Assembly: GCF_000255705.1 (NCBI RefSeq)
Contig: NZ_JH636439.1
Span: 1,249,236-1,290,047 of the forward strand
DNA length: 40,812 bases
DNA from: Zavarzinella formosa DSM 19928
Lineage (GTDB): Bacteria; Planctomycetota; Planctomycetia; Gemmatales; Gemmataceae
Direction of reading: 5' to 3'
The notes beneath the pieces were generated by a model. It was not told the origin of the DNA. It saw only the letters and a program-made list of their open reading frames with translations, and did no database searches. Below, piece after piece: positions 24,318-35,756 of this stretch. The position numbers and the translations under genes are program-made. Position 1 is the stretch's first letter, and each line of letters begins with the position of its first letter.

Positions 24318-25418
24318 TCACGCCAGTTTCACCGGGGCGGTGGTCATCGTGAAACGGTTTTGTGCGGATTCGTTCCGCATTTTCAACATGGGCGAGTAAT
24401 CCCACGTTTCCACGGTTCGGCCGTCGGCCTTGAATTCCAGCAATCGCAGCCAGCCATCCCCGCCGTTCGGCTTCATCTGGAAATTCACCAATACCTGCGG
24501 CACATCCCGCCCGGCCGGGGTGGTCGTCGTCACTCGGCCGAGGCCGTCATTCAGCACGTGCCCGTTGAGTGTCAGGATGAAGTTTTCGTGCTTGGAGATC
24601 AACTTGTCCCACAGTTCTTCGCCATCGGTCACGTCGTCGTTCGTGGCCTTGGCGATCGGATACGCATGCGGGTTCCAAGATTGTTTGGTTCCGTATTTCT
24701 TCCAGTTGTACCGGGTTTCATCGAAGTAAATCAGGGCGTGGGTAATCAGAATCACCTCCCGTTTCGGATGCTTGCCGACGACGGTGTTCGCCCAGCGAAT
24801 CACGTCCGCACGCGGCCCGAATTCGAGGGCCAGCACCATGAAATCCCGGCCGCCGACTGAAAACAGGGAGTAGCTGTTTTCCATCCGGTCGGGTTCTTTG
24901 TCATACGTCCCGCCGAAAGTCGGCCGGTCGCGGAACATCTTGGCGGGGAAGTAGTCGTTGAGCCGGGTGGTGCGGTCCTTGCAACCGCCGCCTTCGCTGT
25001 AGTCGTGATTGCCCGTGCAGAAAAACCACGGCAAATGGCCGTCGAGTTTTTTCATCGCCGCCGAGGCATTTTCCCATTCGGCCACGGTGTTCCGGTTGGT
25101 GATGTCCCCGAGGTGCAAGACCGCCTGAATGTTCCGGGCCTTTTGTTGATCGAGGATGTATTGCGTCTGGGCGAGGTAGGTTTTTGGGTGTTTTTCGCTG
25201 TAGTGCTGGGTGTCCGGCAAAACTGCGATGGTGAATGATTTCTCGGCAATGGCCGGCGGTTCGCCTTTCACGAGCTTGGCGTCCGCATAGGGGGCCGGTT
25301 CCTTCGGTTTCGGCGCCTCTTCCTTCTTGGGCGTCTGGCCAAAGGCGAAGGAACCAAAAGGAATGGCCGCTAAGGCGGCCGCTTGTTTGATCGCCGACCG
25401 CCGGTTCATCTCTGACAT
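24318..25418 (-). CDS. Secreted calcineurin-like metallophosphoesterase
   Basis: 366 residues. An N-terminal twin-Arg signal (MNRRSAIKQAAALAAIPFGSFAFG) suggests Tat export. Metal-site motifs appear in order: 'IAVLPDTQHY', 'LHLGDITN', 'FCTGNHDYS', 'LITHALIY' and 'LTLNGHVLNDG'. The closing 'VLVNFQMKPNGGDGWLRLLE' is typical of planctomycete and verrucomicrobial homologues. ATG 25418 has GGAG 8 nt upstream; a second ATG at 25409 begins exactly at MNRRS. A longer upstream frame exists but is not supported. Substrate unknown. Confidence 0.88.
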   Translation of the reverse strand: MSEMNRRSAIKQAAALAAIPFGSFAFGQTPKKEEAPKPKEPAPYADAKLVKGEPPAIAEKSFTIAVLPDTQHYSEKHPKTYLAQTQYILDQQKARNIQAVLHLGDITNRNTVAEWENASAAMKKLDGHLPWFFCTGNHDYSEGGGCKDRTTRLNDYFPAKMFRDRPTFGGTYDKEPDRMENSYSLFSVGGRDFMVLALEFGPRADVIRWANTVVGKHPKREVILITHALIYFDETRYNWKKYGTKQSWNPHAYPIAKATNDDVTDGEELWDKLISKHENFILTLNGHVLNDGLGRVTTTTPAGRDVPQVLVNFQMKPNGGDGWLRLLEFKADGRTVETWDYSPMLKMRNESAQNRFTMTTAPVKLA

Positions 25419-25707
25419 CTGCTTGCTCCGGGAATGTTGATGAAAAGTGTAACCGATGCTGAAAGGGCCATCCATCAGCCAAGTGATAATGAAGAAGATT
25501 TCACGTTGGATGGTCGGATAGGGAGACAAAATCCGCAAGAGGAAAGCCGCCAACGGGTAGTGGTCATTACCCGTCTGAATCATGGGTTGGCATTTTGGGC
25601 CATTTTCAATTGGTCAAAATCGCTGCGCATTTGCCCAAAATCATCAGGCGACCCCTCTGTTTTACCGGGGGTTTTGAAAAATAGTGTTCAGTTGGCCCAC
25701 TGGTTTT

Positions 25708-25744
25708 GACCACTTTTGGGGTGTGAAACTGTCCAAAAGTGGTC
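25708..25744. repeat. 12-bp inverted repeat in the intergenic region
   Basis: GACCACTTTTGG (25708-25719) and CCAAAAGTGGTC (25733-25744) are perfect inverted copies with a 13-nt spacer. The left arm overlaps one of three TTTTGACC copies. It may be an operator or an RNA stem; no T-run follows closely enough for a terminator. Confidence 0.6.
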
Positions 25745-25918
25745 ACCGGAGAGGTGTTTTTCACTTTTTCAGGTCATTTTTGGGACGGATTTTGACCGGT
25801 TTGAAAATCGTAAAAGTCAGGAGCCTGTAGCGTGTTCACGGGGAGAGGTCTTTGATGGATCGTTCTGATTCCCATTGAGATAACTACGCTCTCATTCGCT
25901 TCCGAGAAGAGTACAAAC

Positions 25919-25991
25919 AAACAAGCGGGGCGTTCCGCCGGCCAAAGGAAGACACATTCTTCCTTTGGCCGACGGAACGTCCCGCTTGTTT
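25919..25991 (-). terminator. Long hairpin, likely terminator of the dikinase gene
   Basis: Two 34-nt arms (25919-25952 and 25958-25991) pair almost completely, with two G-T wobbles, around a 5-nt loop. It lies 27 nt past the dikinase stop on its transcribed side, and the transcript would run into TTTGTTTG. The function as a terminator is likely, but 34 bp is unusually long, so a mobile palindrome or a processing site is also possible. Confidence 0.7.
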
Positions 25992-26017
25992 CAGGCAACC
26001 TTCAAGCGGTCAACCAA

Positions 26018-28729
<2,712 letters not shown>

Positions 28730-28848
28730 GTTCAGAAGAACCCTATGTGAGAGAAATTGAAGCGACGATGAAAATGTAGGGAGGGGGGCGCGGGTCGGCA
28801 TCGTCCGCGACTCTCCGGAGCGGGGAATATCATCGGAACAACCGATTT

Positions 28849-29763
28849 TTACCGTCCGGCTTCGCGGATCAATAGTTTTTGCAACGCGGCGTGATGATTT
28901 TGCGGCAGCAAATTTCGCCAGGACAACAGAAAGTCGCGGGCCGGTTCATAAAGATGTTCGGCCGTCGCCGGTGTCGGAAACAGATCGCCACAAAGATCAG
29001 CCCGTACGAAGAAGGCGTTTACCCCGTTGAGGTCGCACCCAACCAACTGATAACCATGTCGCTCGGCGAGATGGGTCATGGCTTTGAGGCTTGCCCCCCA
29101 CCAATGGCCGGATTGATCCCAAACCGAATCCGGCGCGTAGTCAACCTTCCAATCCACTCCGGCCGGGATGTGCCCGTTGTATTCGATGGCAAACACCCTT
29201 GCCCGGACATGCGGCAGCAGGGCTTCCCACACGTAATAGGTGTTCAAATCGATGTCGAGTGAAAGGAAATCCAGTTCCGAGGGGACGCCCGCTTCCATCA
29301 AAAGCGAAACCATGTTGGCGGCGTTCACAAAGGCCGGGATGAGCGATAACGTCTTGCGGCTCAAATGATTCTTGAAGTTCTCCCGAATGGCGGCGAGATT
29401 GCCCGGATCGGCTTCCACCCACCAACCGCTCCAATTTTGGGAGAGCAACAGGGCCGTGTTGTTTTGCAACCCGTCGCCGACGCCGATTTCCACGAACGTT
29501 TTGCTGCCGGAGCCGATGCGCCGAAAGATTTCTCCAATGATCCCGTCCTCTCCGTTTTGGGAGAAAAGTTGGGCTTCAGTGGAGGCGAGTCGTTTGGAGT
29601 CCGCGTATTTCGGATGACGGAGCAACCCGGCGATATGCTGTTCGATCTGAGTCCGCAGGGCCACGTCCCCCAGCATTCGCTGGCGGGCGAGTTCATCCAA
29701 GATCATGTGCTGTTCGCGGACGAGCGGGAGCTTGTGATAAAGTCGCTTCAGCCATGATCTCAT
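28849..29763 (-). CDS. FkbM-like SAM-dependent methyltransferase
   Basis: 304 residues from ATG 29763, with AAGGA about 9 nt upstream. After an N-terminal helical region, '[20 protein letters not shown]' and the SAM-binding '[20 protein letters not shown]' are followed by the acidic '[10 protein letters not shown]' and '[19 protein letters not shown]'. This fits class I methyltransferases of the FkbM type, which often methylate sugars or surface glycans. There is no signal or membrane segment. It lies between the dikinase and glutamate dehydrogenase genes on the same strand, with gaps of 119 and 93 nt, so co-transcription is uncertain. Acceptor unknown. Confidence 0.8.
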   Translation of the reverse strand: MRSWLKRLYHKLPLVREQHMILDELARQRMLGDVALRTQIEQHIAGLLRHPKYADSKRLASTEAQLFSQNGEDGIIGEIFRRIGSGSKTFVEIGVGDGLQNNTALLLSQNWSGWWVEADPGNLAAIRENFKNHLSRKTLSLIPAFVNAANMVSLLMEAGVPSELDFLSLDIDLNTYYVWEALLPHVRARVFAIEYNGHIPAGVDWKVDYAPDSVWDQSGHWWGASLKAMTHLAERHGYQLVGCDLNGVNAFFVRADLCGDLFPTPATAEHLYEPARDFLLSWRNLLPQNHHAALQKLLIREAGR

Positions 29764-29856
29764 GCCGGAATCCTTCCGCTCGCCGCGGGATATTGAGTTT
29801 GCGCGGAGATGGTTATACGTCCGTCGCAAATACCCACCAACCCTATTCAGCGCTCA

Positions 29857-31152
29857 TCACGGGAACAAGCCGCGTTTTGCCTTTTCCAAGGCGACTTTGT
29901 TCACGCCGAGGCTCAGGGCCGCGAGCCGCATGGGGATGTTCCGCTCCTTGGAAAACGCCCGCACTCGCCGGAAGGCCTTGAGCATCAGTTCCCGCAGTTT
30001 CGCGTTCACCTGATCCTCGTCCCAGAAATATTGCTGAAGATCCTGCACCCACTCGAAGTAGGAGACGGTCACGCCGCCAGCGTTGCACAGCACGTCCGGG
30101 ATCACAAAAATGTCCGAGTTCGCAAAAATCCGGTCGGCTTCCGGCGTGGTCGGGCCATTTGCCCCCTCGGCCAGAATCCGGCAATTCACCTTCCCGGCGT
30201 TGTCCTTGGTGATGACCCGTTCCATCGCGCATGGGGCGAGGATCGTGCAGGGAATGGCCAACAATTCGTTGTCTTCAATCCGGTCCGCGCCGGGGAAGTC
30301 TTTCACTTGTTTCCCGGAGGCCACATATTTGACAAGGTCCGGGATATCGATGCCTTTGGCGTTCTTAATCGACCCGAACCGGTCGCCGATGGCGATGATC
30401 TTCACTCCGCGTTGATATAGTTCCTGGCATACCACCGAGCCGACGTTGCCAAACCCTTGGACAACGGCCGTGCTTTGATCTGGCTGCAGGCCCAGTTCAC
30501 CCATCGCCTCCATGATGCAATAGACCACGCCGCGTCCCGTGGCCTCGCGCCGACCGACGCAGCCGCCAAGTTCGACGGGTTTTCCGGTCACGATCTCCGG
30601 GCAGGCATAGCCGATCTTCATGGAGTAGGTGTCCATGATCCACGCCATCGTTTGTTCGTCCGTGCCCATGTCCGGGGCCATCACGTCGATCCGAGGACCG
30701 ATGATTGGCAATACTTCCTCGGTGTAACGACGGGTGAGCCGTTCCAGTTCGCCCCGGCTCAGTTTGGTCGGGTCGCAGGCGATGCCTCCCTTGGCCCCCG
30801 AGAACGGCAGGTTCATGATCCCGACTTTCCACGACATCCACATGGACAACGCGGCCACCTCTCCCAAATCGACATGCGGTGCATATCGCAGCCCGCCCTT
30901 GGAGGCGCCGCTGGTCAACGAATGCTGGACGCGGTAGCCGACAAAGGTTCGCACATCCCCGCTGTCCATGCGGATGGGAACGGCCATGACCAGCGACCGC
31001 TTGGGAATCGCCAGTCGGGAAATGATATCCGGGTCTGTCCCCATAATTTCGGCGACGCCGAATAGTTGTTCGCAGGCCATTCGGTATGTGGGGGAAGAAT
31101 CAAAGATGGTTGAGGGATGACCGGCAGGAGAAGACGAGGAAGAGGCCGACAT
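29857..31152 (-). CDS. gdhA: Glutamate dehydrogenase (Glu/Leu/Phe/Val dehydrogenase family)
   Basis: 431 residues. It interconverts glutamate and 2-oxoglutarate + ammonia using NAD(P). Visible are 'HSLTSGASKGGLRYAPHVDL' (substrate-binding Lys85), the catalytic Lys121 in PFSGAKGGI, 'APDMGTDEQTMAWI', and the Rossmann motif GFGNVGS (about 233-239). 'LAEGANGPTTPEAD' and 'DVLCNAGGVTVSYFEW' close the NAD domain. The length and motifs fit bacterial catabolic/anabolic hexameric enzymes; cofactor preference cannot be judged. ATG 31152 has AGGAG 9 nt upstream. A serine-rich N-terminus (MSASSSSSP) is unusual but short. It is divergent from the zinc-ribbon membrane protein gene across 119 nt. Confidence 0.93.
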   Translation of the reverse strand: MSASSSSSPAGHPSTIFDSSPTYRMACEQLFGVAEIMGTDPDIISRLAIPKRSLVMAVPIRMDSGDVRTFVGYRVQHSLTSGASKGGLRYAPHVDLGEVAALSMWMSWKVGIMNLPFSGAKGGIACDPTKLSRGELERLTRRYTEEVLPIIGPRIDVMAPDMGTDEQTMAWIMDTYSMKIGYACPEIVTGKPVELGGCVGRREATGRGVVYCIMEAMGELGLQPDQSTAVVQGFGNVGSVVCQELYQRGVKIIAIGDRFGSIKNAKGIDIPDLVKYVASGKQVKDFPGADRIEDNELLAIPCTILAPCAMERVITKDNAGKVNCRILAEGANGPTTPEADRIFANSDIFVIPDVLCNAGGVTVSYFEWVQDLQQYFWDEDQVNAKLRELMLKAFRRVRAFSKERNIPMRLAALSLGVNKVALEKAKRGLFP

Positions 31153-31271
31153 GAAGAGACTCCTGGGAATGCGGGGAGTGAGTATCGAATTATACGGAGC
31201 GGGAAGTGCCACCGGCGGCGTCATACAACAGAAACAGACGGCGGGGTTCTCCGCAATCCGGGGCATGTGAC

Positions 31272-32210
31272 ATGGCCATGTTGGATATTACGTGCGGACA
31301 TTGCAGCCGACAGTTCCGCGTCCGGGGGGAGTTTGCCGGGAAAACGACCCGCTGCCCTGGTTGTTCTCAACCGCTTGCGATTGGCATGGCGACCAAGGCC
31401 CCGCCGCCTCCCAGAGAAGATTACGACGATGCCCCCCGCCCCCGGCGACGGCCCGTCGAGCGGCCGGAACCGTCCGATATCTCGGGGAATTGGAAACAGA
31501 CGAGCAAGGCAATCTCCAGCGAACAGGCGGCCGTCCGGTTCCTTGGTGTGCAAATTCTGGCCGATCTGGTGACGTTTTGTCTGGGCCGGTCCATTGATTC
31601 AATGGGGCAAATTCCGGCCATTGTGGTCGTGTTGTTCATTCTTCTTGTTCTTGGTCCGGCGATCATGTCCCTCATCATGGGAATGATCGCACGTATCGGC
31701 GCCCTGTCTGTGCCACCGGAAACCAATGCCGGCGGCACGGCGTGGGCCAGCATGTTTTGCGCGCTGGGCGGCATGCTTTCCATCCTCATGATTGGATTTG
31801 GTTTTCTGGTGAGCATTGACGGAAACCGCCGGGACGCGGAACCGGTTTTGATGATGGCCGTTCTCGGTGGCTTCCTGATGGCGGCCGGGGCGGTGGTCAC
31901 GTTCGCCGCATTGGTGGCCCAAGTGGGCATCACCACGGGTTCTCGGGAAATTTCGGCAGGCATCGGCCGCATGGGAGTCGGCTTCATGGTTTGCCTGCTG
32001 ATCTCATTGGTTTTGGGTGGTTGCGGTTCGGTTCTGATGCAGGGTTTCAGCTCCCATCACAGTGGCTATAACAATGGCCCGGATTTCGACGCCTTGGCGA
32101 AAATCCTCGCCTTCACGGCATTATTATCATCAGGCATTATGTTGGTGCTGTACCACTCGTTGTTGTCGAGCGCCAGGCAAGCCCTGCAAACTGCTTCCGG
32201 CCGGGGATGA
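31272..32210 (+). CDS. Zinc-ribbon protein with four or more membrane segments
   Basis: 312 residues. The N-terminus has two knuckles, 'ITCGHCSRQFRV' and 'TTRCPGCSQPLAI', a short zinc ribbon common at the start of planctomycete membrane proteins. A proline/arginine-rich linker (about 43-70) follows. Hydrophobic segments are at roughly 117-140, 160-185, 195-220, 238-258 and 280-300, so 4-5 membrane passes. I do not recognise a specific family. ATG 31272 starts MAMLDITCG; the second Met (31278) is equally possible and no clear Shine-Dalgarno decides between them. It converges with the DUF417 gene, separated by 12 nt. Confidence 0.75.
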   Translation: MAMLDITCGHCSRQFRVRGEFAGKTTRCPGCSQPLAIGMATKAPPPPREDYDDAPRPRRRPVERPEPSDISGNWKQTSKAISSEQAAVRFLGVQILADLVTFCLGRSIDSMGQIPAIVVVLFILLVLGPAIMSLIMGMIARIGALSVPPETNAGGTAWASMFCALGGMLSILMIGFGFLVSIDGNRRDAEPVLMMAVLGGFLMAAGAVVTFAALVAQVGITTGSREISAGIGRMGVGFMVCLLISLVLGGCGSVLMQGFSSHHSGYNNGPDFDALAKILAFTALLSSGIMLVLYHSLLSSARQALQTASGRG

Positions 32211-32222
32211 TTTTCGATCCTG

Positions 32223-32810
32223 TCAGGCGATCGCCTCTTGTCCTTTGTTCTTCAAATAAGCCTTTGCGGAGTCGGCCATCGTCACCAAGGCGGCTCCCAT
32301 CATGATCGCATCCTTGATGACCAGCCGGCCGGCCCCGCTTAGATACGGGAACCCGTGAGTGGTGTCTCCCAACGGGGGAACCCAGCATTCCGGGGTGGTA
32401 ATAAGGAACGAAAGCGTCACAAACGACATGACGAACACCAGAAAACTGCCGACTGCCGCCACCTGCGGAAGCACCGGATGGAGACAGAGCATCAATCCGT
32501 AAAGGACGATGACCGACCCCAGCCCATAAGCGAAGATGTACGTTCGATTGGCTTCGTGCCAGGAACGGTTCTCCGGGTTCAACACCCCTTCCGGGTTCTT
32601 GTGGGCCTTGTAGTTGGTCGGGTCGGCGTACCAGAAATTCATCAAGGGGCTGTTGGCCACGAAGGGGACAATGCCATCGGCTTCGTACCGGAAAGCTTTC
32701 AGGCCGCCGATCCAAAGCAAAACAACAATCAAGCCGATTCGTGTGAGTGTCACTCCGAGGCGATCCAGCCGGGCCATCGTCTCGAACATCTTGTGAATGA
32801 AAGTTTTCAT
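32223..32810 (-). CDS. DUF417 membrane protein (YkgB/RclC-like)
   Basis: 195 residues with four hydrophobic segments. The family motif 'RIGLIVVLLWIGGLKAFRYE' followed by 'ADGIVPFVANSPLMNF' is at about residues 24-59, with further matches 'FVMSFVTLSFLITTPECWVP' and 'GRLVIKDAIMMGAALV'. E. coli RclC (YkgB) belongs to this family and is part of a regulon for survival under reactive chlorine. ATG 32810 has GGGAG 8 nt upstream. It lies 73 nt downstream of an AraC-type regulator gene on the same strand, echoing the E. coli pairing of RclR with rclABC. The role in this organism is inferred. Confidence 0.85.
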   Translation of the reverse strand: MKTFIHKMFETMARLDRLGVTLTRIGLIVVLLWIGGLKAFRYEADGIVPFVANSPLMNFWYADPTNYKAHKNPEGVLNPENRSWHEANRTYIFAYGLGSVIVLYGLMLCLHPVLPQVAAVGSFLVFVMSFVTLSFLITTPECWVPPLGDTTHGFPYLSGAGRLVIKDAIMMGAALVTMADSAKAYLKNKGQEAIA

Positions 32811-32883
32811 CGTCCGTTCTCCCTGGAATTTGCCCGGCGTGACGAATGAGTTCTCGTGCTTCGCCAACGGGCTTTCTTCAAGG

Positions 32884-33897
32884 TTAACGGCGGTCGGCAG
32901 TTGATTGAATGGACGGAAGGGGCAAAGACATGGACAGATTGCTCCCGCCCCGAATGGTCGTCTCGTAGTCGCGGAAGAAGAGCGGAGAATAACCGGTGGC
33001 CCGTTTGAACAACCGGCTGAAGTAGAGTTCGTCCGCATAGCCAAGTTCGCGGGCAATCTCCTTCACCGGCCGGAGCGTGTGCAGCAGTTCCCACTTGGCA
33101 TGTTTCAAGATGCGCTCGCGGATCAACTCGGTGAGTGTTTTGTGCAACCGCTCCTTGACGATTTTTCCAAGGGCCTTGGGGCTCATGAACAACCGATCAG
33201 CATACTCGGCCGGAGCGTGCATGGTCAGGTAATTTGTTTCGATCAACTCCCGAAGCGAATCGAGAACGGCCGGTAATCGCCCGCCGGGAGATTCACACGA
33301 AACATGCTGTTGCTCACGCTTCAGCCGGGTGGCCCTAATGAGAAGCACTTTCAGATACGAGAGCAAAATCTCGGAGTGAGCCAGCCCTTGGTCGGCTAAT
33401 TCCCGCCGAATCTGGCCGACTAACTCCGCAAATTCCCGGGCGCTGGTGTCGTTCAGTTCCACCATTGGCAGGCCGTAAACATTGTTAAACAGAACGCCGT
33501 TGCATCCCACTTCTTCGTGGTGGGTTTCGATGCAAAGAAAATTGGCGTGGAATTGGATGCGGGTCACGCGGACCAACCCGTTCGGCACAAACCGCACATT
33601 CTGATACGGGACGAAGAACAACAAGGTAGAGGCCGCAAACGGGTGACAGCCCGAATCAGCCCAGACGACTCCCTCGCCCTCACGAATCCAATCGACAATA
33701 AAGCAATTGGTCCTTGTGGCCGCCGTTTCGGGGGTAATGTCGAGGTCAACAACGCTCAAGGACAAATCACCGTTGCGGGGATCGTACAAGGTGTCCGATG
33801 GCTGGGCCAAGCGCAACCCTCCGGGCGTTTCGATAATGAACCGATCACAGGGAACGTGATAGGATCGAAGCATCAGAATCGCCAAGAGATCTTGCAT
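32884..33897 (-). CDS. AraC-family transcriptional regulator
   Basis: 337 residues. The C-terminal 100 residues carry two helix-turn-helix motifs: 'APAEYADRLFMSPKALGKIV' and 'PVKEIARELGYADELYFSRL' with the conserved 'FKRATGYSPLFFRDY' end. The N-terminal half is a probable cupin-like sensor domain. The first residues MQDLLAILML resemble the start of RclR-type regulators (MDxLSxLLxL), and Cys17, Cys65 and Cys84 lie in the sensor part, so thiol sensing is conceivable but not shown. ATG 33897 is 10 nt after the ferredoxin stop, suggesting one transcript ferredoxin-regulator-DUF417. Effector unknown. Confidence 0.85.
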   Translation of the reverse strand: MQDLLAILMLRSYHVPCDRFIIETPGGLRLAQPSDTLYDPRNGDLSLSVVDLDITPETAATRTNCFIVDWIREGEGVVWADSGCHPFAASTLLFFVPYQNVRFVPNGLVRVTRIQFHANFLCIETHHEEVGCNGVLFNNVYGLPMVELNDTSAREFAELVGQIRRELADQGLAHSEILLSYLKVLLIRATRLKREQQHVSCESPGGRLPAVLDSLRELIETNYLTMHAPAEYADRLFMSPKALGKIVKERLHKTLTELIRERILKHAKWELLHTLRPVKEIARELGYADELYFSRLFKRATGYSPLFFRDYETTIRGGSNLSMSLPLPSIQSTADRR

Positions 33898-33907
33898 GGT
33901 CCGGAAT

Positions 33908-34189
33908 TCACTTTGAACCTGTCATCGGCGATTTCTTCTCCGTGATGTGGGGGCTTTTCCTGGCCATGTCCGCATTGAGAGCGACATACGAGATCCAGTG
34001 GGCCGGGATGTCGTTGTCTTGGTAAATCGCCTTTACGGGACATTCGGGAACGCAACAACCGCAGTCAATGCAGTCGTTGGGATGGATGAACAGCATGTCA
34101 TCCCCCTCGTAAAAACACTCGGTGGGACAGACAACAACGCAATCCGTGTGTTTGCATCCGCGACAGGGTTCGGCAACAACATGGGCCAC
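33908..34189 (-). CDS. fdxA: 7Fe ferredoxin (3Fe-4S / 4Fe-4S), FdxA type
   Basis: 93 residues from GTG 34189, chosen because AAGGAG lies 8 nt upstream; the longer frame to 34225 has no support. The Cys pattern matches Azotobacter FdI shifted by one: Cys9, 17 and 50 for the 3Fe cluster; Cys21, 40, 43 and 46 for the 4Fe cluster; plus Cys12 and Cys25 at the positions of the free cysteines. 'CRGCKHTDCVVVCPTECFYE' and 'CIDCGCCVPECPVKAIY' are the two cluster segments. A low-potential cytoplasmic electron carrier; FdI homologues take part in redox-stress responses. The partner reductase is not in the window. Confidence 0.92.
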   Translation of the reverse strand: MAHVVAEPCRGCKHTDCVVVCPTECFYEGDDMLFIHPNDCIDCGCCVPECPVKAIYQDNDIPAHWISYVALNADMARKSPHITEKKSPMTGSK

Positions 34190-34286
34190 GAGCGGCTCCT
34201 TGAAAGTCTGACAGAAAAAAGTCACTGCCAGAAAGATGCGGATCCGCGAATGATGTTGGCCAAAAAAATTTCATTGCCGGAAAAAC

Positions 34287-35756
34287 ATGGAAGAAACATC
34301 GGCAGAACTACTCGAACGGTTTCGTCAGGGCGATGCTCAAGCCGCTGATGCTCTTTTCCATCGATATGTCGAACGGCTCACTTTCATGGTCCGGCGGCAA
34401 ATCAGTCTTTCACTTCGTCGACGGATTGATCCGGAAGATGCCGTTCATTCCGCATATCGCAGTTTTTTCATCAAAGCGGGTCGCGGCGAATTCGTGCTGG
34501 AACACAGCGGCGACTTGTGGAAATTGCTCGTCACCATGACCCTCAACAAACTCCGGAGACAAATCGCCCATCACTCGGCGGGCAAGCGAGCCGTTCACCG
34601 GGATCGTCCCTTGGAATCGGCCGCCGCCGGCTATGTCGATGGTCCCTCGCCGTTGGAGGCTTTGGCCACAGCCGATGAGTTGGAATCATTCATGGCGAAA
34701 CTCGCCCCGGAACAACGAACAATTCTCGAAATGCGACTGCAAGATCGCACTTGGGCTGAAATCGCGGAGGCCACGGGTCGGCCGGATCGCACCGTTCGTC
34801 GGGTCATTGAGGAAATTCGCCAAGTCTGGGGGAGGGAAATACCTTCCGAGGGTCCGGAGGCGACCGCCCCGCCAATGATGGCAAAGCCCGCGTCTGTTCC
34901 GGCTGATTCTTATTCGGAGGGTTTGCTGGATTACAGCGACTTCATGTTGAACGAACTGGTCGGCCGGGGAGGAACGGGCAAGGTCTACCGGGCTTGGTGG
35001 AAAAGCAAGCAACAACAAGTGGCCGTGAAAACACTTCACAAATCGCAATGGGTGTCACGTGAGTCGGCCGGCCGGTTTCTGGAGGAGGCCCGAATCATCG
35101 CCCGCCTGCGCCATCCGGGTATCGTCCTCCTTCATGGCGTGGGGCAAATTCCCGGCGGTGGCTTGTTCATCGTCATGGATTTCATCGAAGGATCAAACCT
35201 GGCCGAAATTGCGGCCAGTGGACGCCCTTCACCCCGGCAAGCAGTCGAATGGGTCGCAGAAGTTGCCGCGACGCTTGCACACGCACACGACCGGGGAATC
35301 ATTCATTGCGACTTGAAGCCGGGCAACCTGATGCGAGAACATACCGGCCGAATCGTCGTGGGGGACTTCGGCCTGGCCATGAATCTCGAACCATTTGAGA
35401 ATTCCCGAACATGGGCGGGAACGCCGGGTTATATGGCTCCCGAACAACTGGATTCCGCATTCGGCCAGATCACCCCGGCCACGGACATTTTCGCTCTTGG
35501 CCTCGTCTTGGCGAGGTTGTTGACAGGAAGAGTGGTCTTCGAGGGGAAGCATGTCTTGGAAGTGCTTTTGGAAAAATCCCCTTCTGTTGAATGGTGGCGG
35601 GATCGTTCAGATCCCGACCTGCCATCGGAATTGAAAGCCGTCATTTCCAAATGTCTGACAATCGATCCGGCGAGCCGTCTTTCCACGGCGACCCGCCTTG
35701 CCGATGGCTTGCGGGCCGCCATCCAAATGTTTCCGACCAATATTGATGAGCAATGA
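34287..35756 (+). CDS. ECF RNA polymerase sigma factor fused to a Ser/Thr protein kinase
   Basis: 489 residues. Residues 1-185 are an ECF sigma factor: region 2 'LFHRYVERLTFMVRRQI' and 'DPEDAVHSAYRSFFIKAGRG', region 4 'LAPEQRTILEMRLQDRTWAE' and 'IAEATGRPDRTVRRVIEEIR'. A 30-residue linker rich in Pro, Ala and Ser leads to a kinase domain (218-480): VGRGGTGKVY (225-234), Lys248 in VAVKTL, HCDLKPGN (340-347) in place of HRD, DFG (360-362), APE (384-386). There is no membrane segment, so this is a cytoplasmic kinase that may control its own sigma domain, in line with the sigma-kinase fusions described in planctomycetes. ATG 34287 lies 97 nt from the divergent ferredoxin gene start. The sequence just before it is AT-rich. 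Confidence 0.92.
   Translation: MEETSAELLERFRQGDAQAADALFHRYVERLTFMVRRQISLSLRRRIDPEDAVHSAYRSFFIKAGRGEFVLEHSGDLWKLLVTMTLNKLRRQIAHHSAGKRAVHRDRPLESAAAGYVDGPSPLEALATADELESFMAKLAPEQRTILEMRLQDRTWAEIAEATGRPDRTVRRVIEEIRQVWGREIPSEGPEATAPPMMAKPASVPADSYSEGLLDYSDFMLNELVGRGGTGKVYRAWWKSKQQQVAVKTLHKSQWVSRESAGRFLEEARIIARLRHPGIVLLHGVGQIPGGGLFIVMDFIEGSNLAEIAASGRPSPRQAVEWVAEVAATLAHAHDRGIIHCDLKPGNLMREHTGRIVVGDFGLAMNLEPFENSRTWAGTPGYMAPEQLDSAFGQITPATDIFALGLVLARLLTGRVVFEGKHVLEVLLEKSPSVEWWRDRSDPDLPSELKAVISKCLTIDPASRLSTATRLADGLRAAIQMFPTNIDEQ

Larger units (their letters stand above)
25419..26017. other. 599-bp intergenic region with several inverted repeats and no gene
   Basis: No convincing coding frame. It is rich in T/G runs and holds a 9-bp inverted repeat ATTTTGGGC/GCCCAAAAT (25592-25600, 25633-25641), a 12-bp one (25708-25719, 25733-25744), three copies of TTTTGACC (complement of 25612-25619; 25704-25711; 25790-25797) and the large hairpin at 25919-25991. 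It contains the upstream region of the metallophosphoesterase gene and the 3' end of the dikinase transcript. A regulatory region, a non-coding RNA or a decayed element are all possible. Confidence 0.6.
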
